Source: Formosa haliotis (GTDB lineage Bacteria; Bacteroidota; Bacteroidia; Flavobacteriales; Flavobacteriaceae). From it: a stretch of DNA of 64,000 bases. The stretch covers positions 2,725,501 through 2,789,500 of the forward strand of contig NZ_BDEL01000001.1 in assembly GCF_001685485.1 (NCBI RefSeq), read 5' to 3'. Within the stretch, counting starts at the first letter, position 1. The number at the start of each line of letters is the position of its first letter. The notes under the pieces were generated by a model. It was not told where the DNA came from and searched no databases. It was given only the letters and a program-made list of their open reading frames with translations. Shown here piece after piece: positions 7,336 to 16,043 of the stretch. Position numbers and translations under genes: made by a program.

Positions 7336-9816
7336 TTATTTTTTTATAACCCGTTTACTAATTGTTTTGTTATTCCCAGAAATTCTGAACATATAAATAC
7401 CAGAATTTAGATGAGAGATGTCTAGGGTTTCACTTTGAATCGCTTGATTAATTACAACCTTTCCTACCATATCGTAAACGGTTAAGGTATGGTAGTCTTT
7501 TGCGCTACTAATATTAATAGTATGCGTAGCAGGGTTTGGCCAAATAGATAAAGCTTGCTCTGGTGTAGTGCTACTTAAAATATCTTCTTCTTGAGAAAAA
7601 GCACGAGAAGTAGGGTTAGAAGCACTTGCGTATCCAAACACTCTAAGCTCTTCTATACTCACCCAATCTCCAGAATAACTAGCGGCTCCAGAAACTGTAA
7701 TTCTAACATAACGCGCCTGGATATTAGAGAAGGCATCTGCAATAGGACTAGAGTTAGAACCTGAAGTTGTATTGCTAGATCTGTCTACCACTTGGGTAAA
7801 GTTGTTTCCATCTGTAGAAACTTCTATACTATATTGATAGGCACGATCGCTAAAGCAAATAACCTCTGTACTGTTTATGGTATATAAACCACCTAAATCT
7901 ACAGTAGCCCAACTCGGGTAAAACTCTGCCGACCATCTTGAATCTGCGTCGCCATCAACTAAATTAGATCCTGGATTAGAAGATTGTTCACTTGAAAAAG
8001 AAACCGATTTTTCTAAAGCAACATTTGTAGACTCTGCAGGAACATCTGTAACTGTAATAGTGCTACTATCTGTGAACGATCCGTCTGCTGTAGTTACCGT
8101 AATGGTTGCCGTACCTTCTGCCACAGCAGTAACCAATCCATTTGCACTTACTGCAGCAATAAATATATTACTACTACTATAGCTTACGTCTTGGTTGCTA
8201 GCATTACTAGGACTAACAGTTGCAGAAAGTTGTTGAGTTTCTCCTGCTAATAAAGATATATTTGATGGGGTTAATGAAACCGATGTGACATCAATATTAG
8301 AAGGTTCTCCTTCTCCAGCAAACACTCTTAGCTCTAATAAACTTATCCAGCTTCCTGTATAAGACGCAGCACCTGTAACTGTAATTTTCACGAATCTGGC
8401 ATCGATACTATCAAAAGTATCGCTAATAGGAGTCGATATCGTTCCTGCAGTAGTATTAGAAGTTCTGTTTACAACCTCGGTATAGTTTCCATTTTGTGTG
8501 TCAGATACCGAAATGCTGTATTGGTATGCACGATCGCTATAGCAAACGAGTTCTGTACTTCCTAGAGTTAATACTGTTCCTAAATCGATAGTTGCCGATT
8601 GTGGGTATCCAGATACCGACCATCTGCTGCTAGTATCTCCATCTACTAAATTAGCAACCACATTATCACCATCTGCAGAACCAGTTCCTGAAACAGATTT
8701 GTTTAGTGCTAAATTTGTGTCGTTAGAAGGCGCAACCACTGTAATAGCTACTGTATCTGTATAACCGCCATCATTTGTAGTTACAGTTATTGTAGCATTT
8801 CCTTCAGAAATTGCAGTAACTACACCACTTGAATTTACCGAAGCTACACTGCTATTACTACTGCTATAATTTACCGCTTTATCTGTGGCATTGCTTGGTG
8901 CAACTGTCGCATTTAGTTGTATAGACGCACCTAATCCTAAAGATTCTGAACTAGAAGAAAAGCTTACTCCCGTAGCATCAACAGGATCAGTTCCGCCACC
9001 TTCGCCATGAACAACAGCAAAATCGTAAACTAAAACTTCGCCATAATTATCTGGATCATCTGTAGCATCGCCTTCTTTTTCAGGATTACTTTGTGTATAG
9101 TTTCCAACTTTAAAGTAAGATTGGTCGTAATTTTTGTCCATAACATAATCGTTACCATCTGCTCTTACCAAGTATTGTGACGCATTACCACTATTATAAG
9201 CATTTAAAAGATTGCCATCTTCTGCATAGTAACAGTAGTGCTTACCATCTACAACTTTAAAGATTACTTCGTGAGGTGTTCCTAATTCATAATCTGTTTT
9301 AATGGTAACATCGCTTCTTAATTTTCCTCCGTTAAAGGATAAAAATAGATGCGAGTTTTCTAAACGCATTACCATGGAATCATCGATACCGTCTGCTTTA
9401 TTTCCGTGAATTTGAGTGGCTACTAAATGAGACTTTACAATAGGTAAGTGGGTAATGGCTTGTTTTACATAAATCATATGAGTGCCTTCTGTGGTCCAAT
9501 AAATATCAGAACTTCCAGTTTCTACACGTTCTCTAAGTTCGGAACGGATATAATCAGAATTAGGAGTAGAACCGTTGTTGCTTCTTATTGGAACACGGAA
9601 TACGATGGCATCTCCATCGTCATTTACAAAGAAGAATTCGTTATTAGCTTCACCGCATAAGGTTTTATCTTCTTCACCAGTTGGATAAGTTATTTTCCAT
9701 TGGTTGCAATTTTCCATTAAATCGGAAGGTACTTGTGCTTTTACTGTGTTAATACAACAGAACACAGTTAGGCATAACGCCAAAAAGCGTGTGGGAGTGT
9801 GTAAATAATTTTTCAT
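7336..9816 (-). CDS. Secreted PL7 alginate lyase with doubled Big_2-F5/8C units and T9SS sorting domain
   Basis: Extracellular alginate lyase of 826 residues. Signal peptide to about A27; PL7 domain 30-272 with RSELR (91-95), QIH (135-137) and YFKVGNYTQS (234-243); Big_2 about 280-362; F5/8C about 367-500; second Big_2 about 508-591; second F5/8C about 597-728; type A sorting domain about 755-826 ending KRVIKK. The catalytic part is nearly identical in motif content to the 581-residue neighbour, which has one accessory unit; here the Big_2-F5/8C unit is present twice. The two F5/8C copies share WS…YP…ATIDLG-type strands and the QYSI segment. The extra module should add a second carbohydrate contact for insoluble or gel substrate. 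Each gene has its own terminator and operator, so they are separate transcription units. Confidence 0.92.
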   Translation of the reverse strand: MKNYLHTPTRFLALCLTVFCCINTVKAQVPSDLMENCNQWKITYPTGEEDKTLCGEANNEFFFVNDDGDAIVFRVPIRSNNGSTPNSDYIRSELRERVETGSSDIYWTTEGTHMIYVKQAITHLPIVKSHLVATQIHGNKADGIDDSMVMRLENSHLFLSFNGGKLRSDVTIKTDYELGTPHEVIFKVVDGKHYCYYAEDGNLLNAYNSGNASQYLVRADGNDYVMDKNYDQSYFKVGNYTQSNPEKEGDATDDPDNYGEVLVYDFAVVHGEGGGTDPVDATGVSFSSSSESLGLGASIQLNATVAPSNATDKAVNYSSSNSSVASVNSSGVVTAISEGNATITVTTNDGGYTDTVAITVVAPSNDTNLALNKSVSGTGSADGDNVVANLVDGDTSSRWSVSGYPQSATIDLGTVLTLGSTELVCYSDRAYQYSISVSDTQNGNYTEVVNRTSNTTAGTISTPISDTFDSIDARFVKITVTGAASYTGSWISLLELRVFAGEGEPSNIDVTSVSLTPSNISLLAGETQQLSATVSPSNASNQDVSYSSSNIFIAAVSANGLVTAVAEGTATITVTTADGSFTDSSTITVTDVPAESTNVALEKSVSFSSEQSSNPGSNLVDGDADSRWSAEFYPSWATVDLGGLYTINSTEVICFSDRAYQYSIEVSTDGNNFTQVVDRSSNTTSGSNSSPIADAFSNIQARYVRITVSGAASYSGDWVSIEELRVFGYASASNPTSRAFSQEEDILSSTTPEQALSIWPNPATHTINISSAKDYHTLTVYDMVGKVVINQAIQSETLDISHLNSGIYMFRISGNNKTISKRVIKK

Positions 9817-9850
9817 TTTAAAGTTATTAGTTTGTAAAATAATTGTGGGT

Positions 9851-9868
9851 TAATTGAGGCCTCAATTA
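9851..9868. promoter_or_regulatory. 18-base palindrome, AGGCCT core, upstream of the 826-residue lyase
   Basis: TAATTGAGGCCTCAATTA is a perfect 18-base palindrome 35 bases before the ATG on the minus strand. Its outer arms (TAATTG / CAATTA) are identical to those of the adjacent TTGGTTAACCAA palindrome with which it shares two bases, but the 6-base core differs. Confidence 0.55.
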
Positions 9869-9884
9869 ATTGGTTAACCAATTA
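9867..9884. promoter_or_regulatory. 18-base palindrome, GTTAAC core, upstream of the 826-residue lyase
   Basis: TAATTGGTTAACCAATTA is a perfect 18-base palindrome containing the 14-base site found before the other lyase gene. Conservation of this element upstream of both lyases, in otherwise unlike intergenic DNA, supports a role as the operator of the alginate response. Confidence 0.6.
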
Positions 9885-10297
9885 TTTATGTGCCCAAAGT
9901 AGAAAAAAGAAATTAAACAGCCTACTAGAAATCATGATTTTAGACGAACGGTTAAGCTAAAAAAAATGATTTTTCTGTAAATAAATGTTGCCTTTTTAAC
10001 CCTAAAAAATCGGCCAGAATATCCGACTATTACTAGTCTAACTTCTGTTTAGATTACATAATTTGCAATCCATTGCATTTTTTAATTTTTATATAAAACT
10101 TTAACAGTTAAATTTTATAAGTTTCATTAGTTTTTTAACATTTAAATTGCCTTTATGTCGAAATTTTTCGGATTTAAACGATGATTTTTACTCGTAAAAC
10201 CACATAAAAAAGTACTGTTTTTTGTTTTGAAAAGCTTTTTTATTGGTCCAATTCATGTAGTTAAAAGTATATATATTTTAATCTGTTGAGAAAACAC

Positions 10298-10305
10298 TAA
10301 GTTTG
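10298..10305 (+). promoter_or_regulatory. Bacteroidota -7 box before the 165-residue lipoprotein
   Basis: TAAGTTTG matches TAnnTTTG and ends 4 bases before the ATG at 10310, implying a near-leaderless transcript. Confidence 0.55.
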
Positions 10306-10309
10306 TGGT

Positions 10310-10807
10310 ATGAAATTATTTAAATTCTTTTTGGGCTTTAGTTTTTTGTTAAGCACGGTTAGCAATTGTGCTTCGCAAAAACTTGAAAAAGATGCACCTA
10401 TTGCCATTAAAGAGGTGTATAAAAAACATTGGACTTCAGGGGTTAAAGGTGGCGGATCGGGAACAAATATTTTTGTGTCTTTAGTTAATCCTCTTCCTGC
10501 AGAACTAAGTTTAGATAGTATTTATTTCGATGGTTTTCAATTGGCTTTAAACCAAGATCAAAACAATTCGTTATTGTATGTTGGTCGTCACTTAGAAGAT
10601 GCCAAAGACGATTACCTTATAAAAAATCCCTTAGTAGAAGAAAAAGAAGAACAAAAGACCACTATAAAAACGCCAAAATTTCAACTGAAACCGAACGAAT
10701 GTGTTGTGAAGTATACAAAATTAGATAAGGTAAAGTATTTTAAATATGATGCTTTACAAACCAAAGCACGACCTTTAATGCCACAAGCAAAACCAAATAG
10801 GGAATAA
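10310..10807 (+). CDS. Conserved hypothetical lipoprotein
   Basis: Predicted lipoprotein of 165 residues. The signal peptide ends in a lipobox-like VSNCAS, making Cys20 the likely acylated residue. The body contains a glycine-rich VKGGGSGTN segment and a strand-rich region, with a Lys-rich, charged C-terminus. I recognise no domain. It starts a rightward series leading to the flippase and dut but is separated from the next gene by 65 bases and has its own near-leaderless promoter, so it may be transcribed with or without them. No function can be assigned; a cell-envelope location is the only inference. Confidence 0.65.
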   Translation: MKLFKFFLGFSFLLSTVSNCASQKLEKDAPIAIKEVYKKHWTSGVKGGGSGTNIFVSLVNPLPAELSLDSIYFDGFQLALNQDQNNSLLYVGRHLEDAKDDYLIKNPLVEEKEEQKTTIKTPKFQLKPNECVVKYTKLDKVKYFKYDALQTKARPLMPQAKPNRE

Positions 10808-10872
10808 TTGACTTGTTTCCTTTTTTAGTTCTTCTGATTTCTATACTTTTAGCCTCCTATAATTAAACGATA

Positions 10873-12333
10873 TTGAGCACCTTTCAACGCCTTTTTAAAC
10901 AGACATTTATTTACGGTTTAGCTACGGTTTTGCCACGCATGCTTAATTTCTTTTTAATCCCGTTATATACATCGCCTGGAGTCTTAAATTCGGTGGCCGA
11001 ATATGGTAAAGTAAGCGTTATTTTTGCTTGGTTTGTTATTTTCAATGTTATTTTGGCCTATGGTATGGAAACCGCTTTTTTTAGGTTTTTCAACAAAGAA
11101 AAAAATCAGGATGAAGTTATTGGCACGTCTACAATTTCGTTAGGAATTTCGTCGTTTGCATTCTTCGGAATTGCTTTACTTCTTCAAGATCAGATTGCTC
11201 TGCTTACAGATATAAAAGTAGAATACATTAAGCTTGTTATTTGGATTTTACTCCTCGATGCTTTGGTTATTTTACCCTTTGCCTGGTTACGCGCTACCGA
11301 AAAATCCATGACTTATGCCATTATTAAAATTATAAATGTATCGATAAGTTTAGGTTTGAATTTATTCTTCCTTTTATGGCTTCCAAAACTTGCTTTAAAT
11401 CATACAGTGTTTGAAAGTTTGTATATTGAAAATTATCAAATCAATTATATATTTATTGCCAATGTTGTGGCTAGCGGCGTTACTTTGTTGTTGTTATTGT
11501 CGTTTTATTTAAAAGTAAAATATCAATTCAATGCCGACCTTTGGAAACGTATGATGCGTTACGCTTTTCCTGTGCTAATTGCCGGAATAGCCTTTTCTGT
11601 AAACGAAACGTTCGACCGTATTTTATTAGGTAAATTATTACCCGAAAATATAGCCGATACACAGATTGGTATGTATTCGGCGTGTTACAAATTAGCCTTG
11701 TTTATGACGCTTTTTGCGACGGCATATCGATTAGGAATAGAGCCTTTCTTTTTCAGTCATGCGAAAACTGAAAACCCACAAAAAAGTTATGCTAAAATTC
11801 TAGAATTCTTCGTGACTATTGGATCTTTAATTTTATTAGGTGTCATTGTATTTGCCGATATTTTAAAAGTTTTAATTATTAGAAGTGAAGCGTATTGGGA
11901 AGCCATGACCATAGTACCAATCATCCTTTTGGCGTATCTGTTTTTAGGAATGTATCACAATTTATCGGTATGGTATAAAATTACCGATCGCACGAAATTT
12001 GGGGCATATATTTCTGTTTTTGGGGCGGTGGTGACTTTAGTTCTTAATTTTTGGCTAATCCCAATAATCAGTTATAGAGGATCGGCTATTGCTACTTTAG
12101 CGGCTTACGGAAGTATGGTAGTCTTGTCGTATTACTTCGGAAGAAAATATTACCCCATTCCGTATAACATCAAAAAAATAAGTGCTTATATTTTTATTTC
12201 AGTATTGTTTTCAATCCTATCCTTTTACTTTTTTAGAGAAAATTATGTTGTTGGAATCGGATTACTTTTAGTATATATGCTGATAATTTATAAGTTTGAA
12301 AAAGACGAAATATTAAGTTTATTAAAAAGCTAA
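10873..12333 (+). CDS. Polysaccharide/lipid-linked oligosaccharide flippase (MATE/Wzx-like)
   Basis: Polytopic inner-membrane protein of 486 residues with about 12-14 hydrophobic helices, of the polysaccharide-exporter (Wzx/MurJ-like) branch of the MOP superfamily. The N-terminus [17 protein letters not shown]…PLYT is characteristic of Bacteroidota homologues. It probably flips a lipid-linked sugar intermediate across the inner membrane. The start is a TTG: an in-frame stop lies 6 bases upstream and the next ATG would remove the first helix, so TTG at 10873 is the best choice. It is followed 2 bases later by dut and then by a sugar nucleotidyltransferase, consistent with an envelope-polysaccharide theme. 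The substrate is unknown. Confidence 0.85.
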   Translation: MSTFQRLFKQTFIYGLATVLPRMLNFFLIPLYTSPGVLNSVAEYGKVSVIFAWFVIFNVILAYGMETAFFRFFNKEKNQDEVIGTSTISLGISSFAFFGIALLLQDQIALLTDIKVEYIKLVIWILLLDALVILPFAWLRATEKSMTYAIIKIINVSISLGLNLFFLLWLPKLALNHTVFESLYIENYQINYIFIANVVASGVTLLLLLSFYLKVKYQFNADLWKRMMRYAFPVLIAGIAFSVNETFDRILLGKLLPENIADTQIGMYSACYKLALFMTLFATAYRLGIEPFFFSHAKTENPQKSYAKILEFFVTIGSLILLGVIVFADILKVLIIRSEAYWEAMTIVPIILLAYLFLGMYHNLSVWYKITDRTKFGAYISVFGAVVTLVLNFWLIPIISYRGSAIATLAAYGSMVVLSYYFGRKYYPIPYNIKKISAYIFISVLFSILSFYFFRENYVVGIGLLLVYMLIIYKFEKDEILSLLKS

Positions 12334-12335
12334 TT

Positions 12336-12770
12336 ATGACAGTAAAAATTATAAATAAATCGAATAACGCGTTACCGCATTACGAAACAGAAGCATCGGC
12401 AGGTATGGACCTTCGTGCGGTCACCGCAGAAGCCATCACCTTAAAACCTTTAGAGCGCACCATAGTAAAAACGGGATTATTTATAGAATTACCTGTTGGT
12501 TTCGAGGCTCAAGTTAGACCAAGAAGTGGCTTGGCGGCAAAACACGGGATTACCGTATTAAATGCTCCAGGAACTATAGATGCAGATTACAGAGGGGAAA
12601 TTGGCGTAATTTTAGTTAATTTGTCTAATGAAGATTTCACGATAGAAAATGGCGAACGTATTGCACAATTGGTGTTTGCAAGACACGAACAGGCACAATT
12701 TGTAGAAGTGGAAACACTTTCGGAAACCGTTAGAGGAGCAGGCGGTTTCGGGAGTACAGGGAAAAAATAG
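12336..12770 (+). CDS. dut: dUTP diphosphatase
   Basis: Trimeric dUTPase hydrolysing dUTP to dUMP and pyrophosphate, keeping uracil out of DNA and supplying dUMP for thymidylate synthesis. All five family motifs are visible in 144 residues: AGMDLRA (motif 1), RPRSGLA (motif 2), [14 protein letters not shown] (motif 3, with the catalytic Asp), [10 protein letters not shown] (motif 4) and [10 protein letters not shown] (motif 5, the flexible lid). Length is normal. It begins 2 bases after the flippase stop and is followed by an inverted-repeat region and the sugar nucleotidyltransferase. Confidence 0.97.
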   Translation: MTVKIINKSNNALPHYETEASAGMDLRAVTAEAITLKPLERTIVKTGLFIELPVGFEAQVRPRSGLAAKHGITVLNAPGTIDADYRGEIGVILVNLSNEDFTIENGERIAQLVFARHEQAQFVEVETLSETVRGAGGFGSTGKK

Positions 12771-12800
12771 TCCCACCCCAAACCTCCTAAAAGGAGGGCC
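12771..12800. repeat. Short intergenic palindromic element, copy 1
   Basis: Starts directly after the dut stop. It contains the hairpin CCTCCT-AAA-AGGAGG within a C-rich/G-rich flank. A related element lies in opposite orientation at 12842-12873. Similar CTCCT…AGGAG elements are, as far as I know, common between genes in Flavobacteria. Confidence 0.5.
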
Positions 12801-12841
12801 TTAACATAGAAATAAAAACATAATTTAACCATAATAAAAAT

Positions 12842-12873
12842 TCCCACTCCTAAGGAGAGGGTTAGTGAAAGGA
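12842..12873. repeat. Short intergenic palindromic element, copy 2 (inverted)
   Basis: Contains CTCCT-A-AGGAG followed by AGGGTTAGTGAAAGGA. Its reverse complement resembles copy 1. It runs up to the ATG of the nucleotidyltransferase, so its AAGGAG could be read as a ribosome binding site, although it is explained equally well as part of the repeat. Confidence 0.5.
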
Positions 12874-13893
12874 ATGAAAATTATTGTACCAATGGCCGGT
12901 CGCGGGTCGCGATTACGTCCACACACATTAACAGTACCAAAACCATTAATTCCAGTTGCTGGGCAACCTATTGTTCATCGTTTGGTAAAAGACATTGCAA
13001 AAGTAATAGACCAACCTATAGACGAGGTGGCCTTTATTTTAGGAGACCCTGCATTTTTTGGAGACGATGTGGTAGATAGTTTAACTAAATTGGCAAACGA
13101 TTTAGGAGCAAAAGCGTCTATTTACCGCCAAGACAAACCATTAGGAACAGGACATGCTATTATGAGTGCTAAAGACTCATTATCTGGTCCTGCAGTTGTT
13201 GCTTATGCCGATACCTTAATTCGTGCCGATTTTAATTTAGATGAAGAGGCCGATGCTGTTATTTGGGTAAAGCAAGTCGACAAACCAGAGGCTTTTGGAG
13301 TTGTAAAACTTAACGAACGCGACGAAATTGTAGAACTAGTTGAAAAACCTGAAACTTTTGTCAGTGATTTAGCGGTGATTGGAATATACTATTTTAAAGA
13401 TATCGCCGTTCTAAAAGACGAACTTCAGCATGTGTTAGATAATAACATTATTAATGGCGGAGAATACCAAATTAACGATGGTATTAAAGGCATGATGGCT
13501 AAAGGTAAAGTGTTTAAAACTGGACAAGTTGACGAGTGGATGGATTGTGGTAACAAGGCCGTTACTGTTGAAACGAATGCTAAAATGTTAGGATTTTTGC
13601 AAGAAGATGGCGAAGAGCAATTAGTAGATGCATCGGTAACGCTTAACAATTCTAAAATTATAGAACCGTGTTATATTGGTAAAAACGTGGTGTTAACAGA
13701 TTCAACTGTGGGACCAAATGTATCGATAGGCGAGGCTTGCGTTTTAGAAAATTCGACCGTTAAAAATACTATAATAAGTACGCATTCAACTATTAAAAAT
13801 GCTAATTTAGATGATGCGATGATTGGTAATTACGTAGAGTTCGATGGTCAGTTTAAAACCATCAGTATCGGTGATTATTCAGTCTTAAAATAA
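12874..13893 (+). CDS. Sugar-1-phosphate nucleotidyltransferase with left-handed beta-helix
   Basis: Enzyme of 339 residues that would join an NTP and a sugar 1-phosphate to make an NDP-sugar, in the RfbA/GlmU/GCD1-like family. The N-terminal Rossmann-like domain shows MAGRGSRLRPHT (NTP-binding signature) and KPLIPV with the conserved Lys, plus GTGHAI and a metal-binding YADT. The C-terminal third has hexapeptide repeats (IIEPCYIGKNVVL…VGPNVSIGEACVL). I place the start at ATG 12874 (MKIIVPMAG) because the GTG at 12865 lies inside the repeat element and adds only three residues. The sugar cannot be told from sequence. It is part of the run from the flippase onward. Confidence 0.85.
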   Translation: MKIIVPMAGRGSRLRPHTLTVPKPLIPVAGQPIVHRLVKDIAKVIDQPIDEVAFILGDPAFFGDDVVDSLTKLANDLGAKASIYRQDKPLGTGHAIMSAKDSLSGPAVVAYADTLIRADFNLDEEADAVIWVKQVDKPEAFGVVKLNERDEIVELVEKPETFVSDLAVIGIYYFKDIAVLKDELQHVLDNNIINGGEYQINDGIKGMMAKGKVFKTGQVDEWMDCGNKAVTVETNAKMLGFLQEDGEEQLVDASVTLNNSKIIEPCYIGKNVVLTDSTVGPNVSIGEACVLENSTVKNTIISTHSTIKNANLDDAMIGNYVEFDGQFKTISIGDYSVLK

Positions 13894-13905
13894 GATAAAT
13901 ACAAC

Positions 13906-15273
13906 ATGAGCATGAGACGTAATGCCATTATAAAATTTGGTTTTTGGGGACTGTTTTTAGTCTCCATGCTTACTCATGCTCAAGTTGATTTTAATGCCAA
14001 GCCAACCGATGATTTAGGCGAAGTAGACGATCAATTTCAAGAATTATTTTTTGAAGCACTTAAACAAAAAGGCATAGAAAACTATAACCGTGCTGTAGAA
14101 GGATTTCAAAAATGCATTGTTTTAAAGCCGGAAGAATCTGTGCTTTATTTTGAAATGGGTAAAAGCTATAACAAACTCAAAAATTTTGGTGCCGCAGAAG
14201 AAGCCTTAAAAAAAGCGGTAAAGTTAGTACCCTCTAACGAGTGGTATTTAGATGAACTTTACGATGTATATGCCCAGCAAAACGACTACGATAAGGCTAT
14301 AAAAACAATCAAGCAGTTGGTTAAATATCATCCAGATTACAAAGAGGATTTAGCAACTTTATATGTAAGAACCAAAGATTACGACGAGGCGATTAAAGTT
14401 TTAGACGAATTGGATTTGGAATTTGGAATCTCTCAAAATCGCGATTTTTTAAGAAATCAGATTTATGATGCCACCGGACAAAAGAAAGAACAAATTGAAA
14501 AACTTGAAGAGCGTGTAGATAATAACCCCGATCAGGAATCTAATTACCTCGCTCTAATTTATCGCTATAGCGAAAGTGGAGATACCGAAAAAGCTTTCGA
14601 AACTGCGAAAAAATTGTTGGAAATAAATCCAGAATCACAACTCGTGCATTTGGCTTTATATAAGTTTTATTTAGACGATAATCAGCCTGAAAAGGCCATT
14701 GAGTCTATGAATATTGCCATGAAAAGTCCTCAAATTAAACCAGAAGCAAAGCTTTTAGTACTTTCAGATTTTGTAAAATTTGTTGGTGAAAATCCGCAGT
14801 ACGAAGAAGATTTAGTTGAGGTTTCTGCTTTGGTTGGCGATTCTAACGATGCCAAAACACTAGTAGAACTTGCCCAGTATTATCTAGCTAAGGGCGAAAA
14901 AGAAAAGGCTATAAAATATTTTACAGAAGCGCTTAAGTTAGAAGGCGATAATTACAATATTACTAGAAACATTGTTGTGCTTCATATCGATTTAGAGCAA
15001 TATGAATTGGCTCTTAAAAAAGCATCAGAAGCTTTAGTAAAATATCCGTCGCAACCCGAATTATATTTAATGGCAGGTTTGTCTTTAAATAAAACGAATC
15101 GTTATAAAGAGGCCATAGAGCAACTTAATATGGGGTTGGATTATGTTATAGATAATCCGAAACTAGAAAGCGATATATACTATCAAATCGCACAGTCTTA
15201 CCTTGGTTTAAATCAACCAAAGGAGGCTAAACGCTTTTCAGATAAAGCAAATAATATAGAAATTCCAAAGTAA
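13906..15273 (+). CDS. Secreted/periplasmic TPR-repeat protein
   Basis: Protein of 455 residues with a signal peptide (LFLVSMLTHAQ) followed by tandem tetratricopeptide repeats to the C-terminus, for example YNRAVEGFQKCIVLKPEE, AEEALKKAVKLVPS, AIKTIKQLVKYHPD and AIKYFTEALKLEGD. TPR arrays hold protein partners; the target here is unknown. It lies 12 bases after the nucleotidyltransferase and shares one base with the start of the DUF4292 lipoprotein, so the two are translationally coupled. This order (dut, nucleotidyltransferase, TPR, DUF4292, EnvC-like) recurs in Flavobacteriaceae, pointing to a cell-envelope role. Confidence 0.85.
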   Translation: MSMRRNAIIKFGFWGLFLVSMLTHAQVDFNAKPTDDLGEVDDQFQELFFEALKQKGIENYNRAVEGFQKCIVLKPEESVLYFEMGKSYNKLKNFGAAEEALKKAVKLVPSNEWYLDELYDVYAQQNDYDKAIKTIKQLVKYHPDYKEDLATLYVRTKDYDEAIKVLDELDLEFGISQNRDFLRNQIYDATGQKKEQIEKLEERVDNNPDQESNYLALIYRYSESGDTEKAFETAKKLLEINPESQLVHLALYKFYLDDNQPEKAIESMNIAMKSPQIKPEAKLLVLSDFVKFVGENPQYEEDLVEVSALVGDSNDAKTLVELAQYYLAKGEKEKAIKYFTEALKLEGDNYNITRNIVVLHIDLEQYELALKKASEALVKYPSQPELYLMAGLSLNKTNRYKEAIEQLNMGLDYVIDNPKLESDIYYQIAQSYLGLNQPKEAKRFSDKANNIEIPK

Positions 15274-16043
15274 TGAAACACCTACTTCGTATTGTATTTT
15301 TTACATTTTTAATACTAACTGTTGGATGTAAATCGGCTAAAACATTAACTGCTACCGAGTCTAATTTAAAATTAAATACCAAACAATTAATAAAAGAAAA
15401 CACCCGACAAGCCGCTCATTTTAAAACACTTTCTTCAAAAGTAAAAGCGATATATTCTGAAGGGGAAAAATCGAAATCTGTATCTATAAATTTAAGAATC
15501 GAAAAAGATAAAACCATTTGGTTAAACGGTCCGTTTTCTGCGGCACGACTTTTAATTACACCCGATAAAGTGAGTTTTTATAATAAGTTAGATAACACAT
15601 ATTTTGAAGGCGATTATAAATTGTTAAGCGATTTTTTAGGTACCGATTTAGATTTCAATAAGGTTCAGAATCTACTTCTAGGAGAGGCGCTTTTTAATTT
15701 AAAAGATTCAAACTATGTGTCTTCTATATACGATGATGCTTATTTAGTACAACCGGCAGACCAAAGGCCCTTATTTGAATTGTTCTATATTATAAATCCT
15801 ACCTATTTTAAAGTTGTATCTCAGCAACTTTCTCAACCAAAAGAGGAGCGCATTCTAGAAATAGATTACTTAAAATATCAAGAAGTAGATGCCCAGATAA
15901 TTCCTGAGCAAATAAAAATTAATGCTGTTGAAGCTAGAAGCGAAACTATTATAGAATTGGAGTTCAAATCTGTATCTTTGAACGAAAAATTAAATTTCCC
16001 CTTTAAAATTCCGTCAGGTTTTGAACCTTTAGAACTTAAATGA
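15273..16043 (+). CDS. DUF4292-family lipoprotein
   Basis: Predicted lipoprotein of 256 residues with lipobox LTVGCKS. The mature part matches the DUF4292 pattern: a beta-rich LolA/LolB-like half-barrel (KVKAIYSEGEKSKSVSINLRIEKDKTIWLNG, a middle IWL…ITPDKVSFYNKLDNTYFEGDY strand set, then FPFKIPSGFEPL). This family is related in fold to outer-membrane lipoprotein carriers, but its function is not established. Start overlaps the TPR stop (TAATG) and its stop overlaps the next start by 4 bases (ATGA), showing tight coupling on both sides. Confidence 0.8.
   Translation: MKHLLRIVFFTFLILTVGCKSAKTLTATESNLKLNTKQLIKENTRQAAHFKTLSSKVKAIYSEGEKSKSVSINLRIEKDKTIWLNGPFSAARLLITPDKVSFYNKLDNTYFEGDYKLLSDFLGTDLDFNKVQNLLLGEALFNLKDSNYVSSIYDDAYLVQPADQRPLFELFYIINPTYFKVVSQQLSQPKEERILEIDYLKYQEVDAQIIPEQIKINAVEARSETIIELEFKSVSLNEKLNFPFKIPSGFEPLELK

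Larger units (their letters stand above)
9817..10309. other. Divergent intergenic region, lyase / lipoprotein
   Basis: About 490 bases, very AT-rich. It contains the two overlapping 18-base palindromes at its left end and the -7 box of the rightward lipoprotein gene at its right end. In between I see no open frame with coding character and no clear hairpin or RNA gene. Confidence 0.6.
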
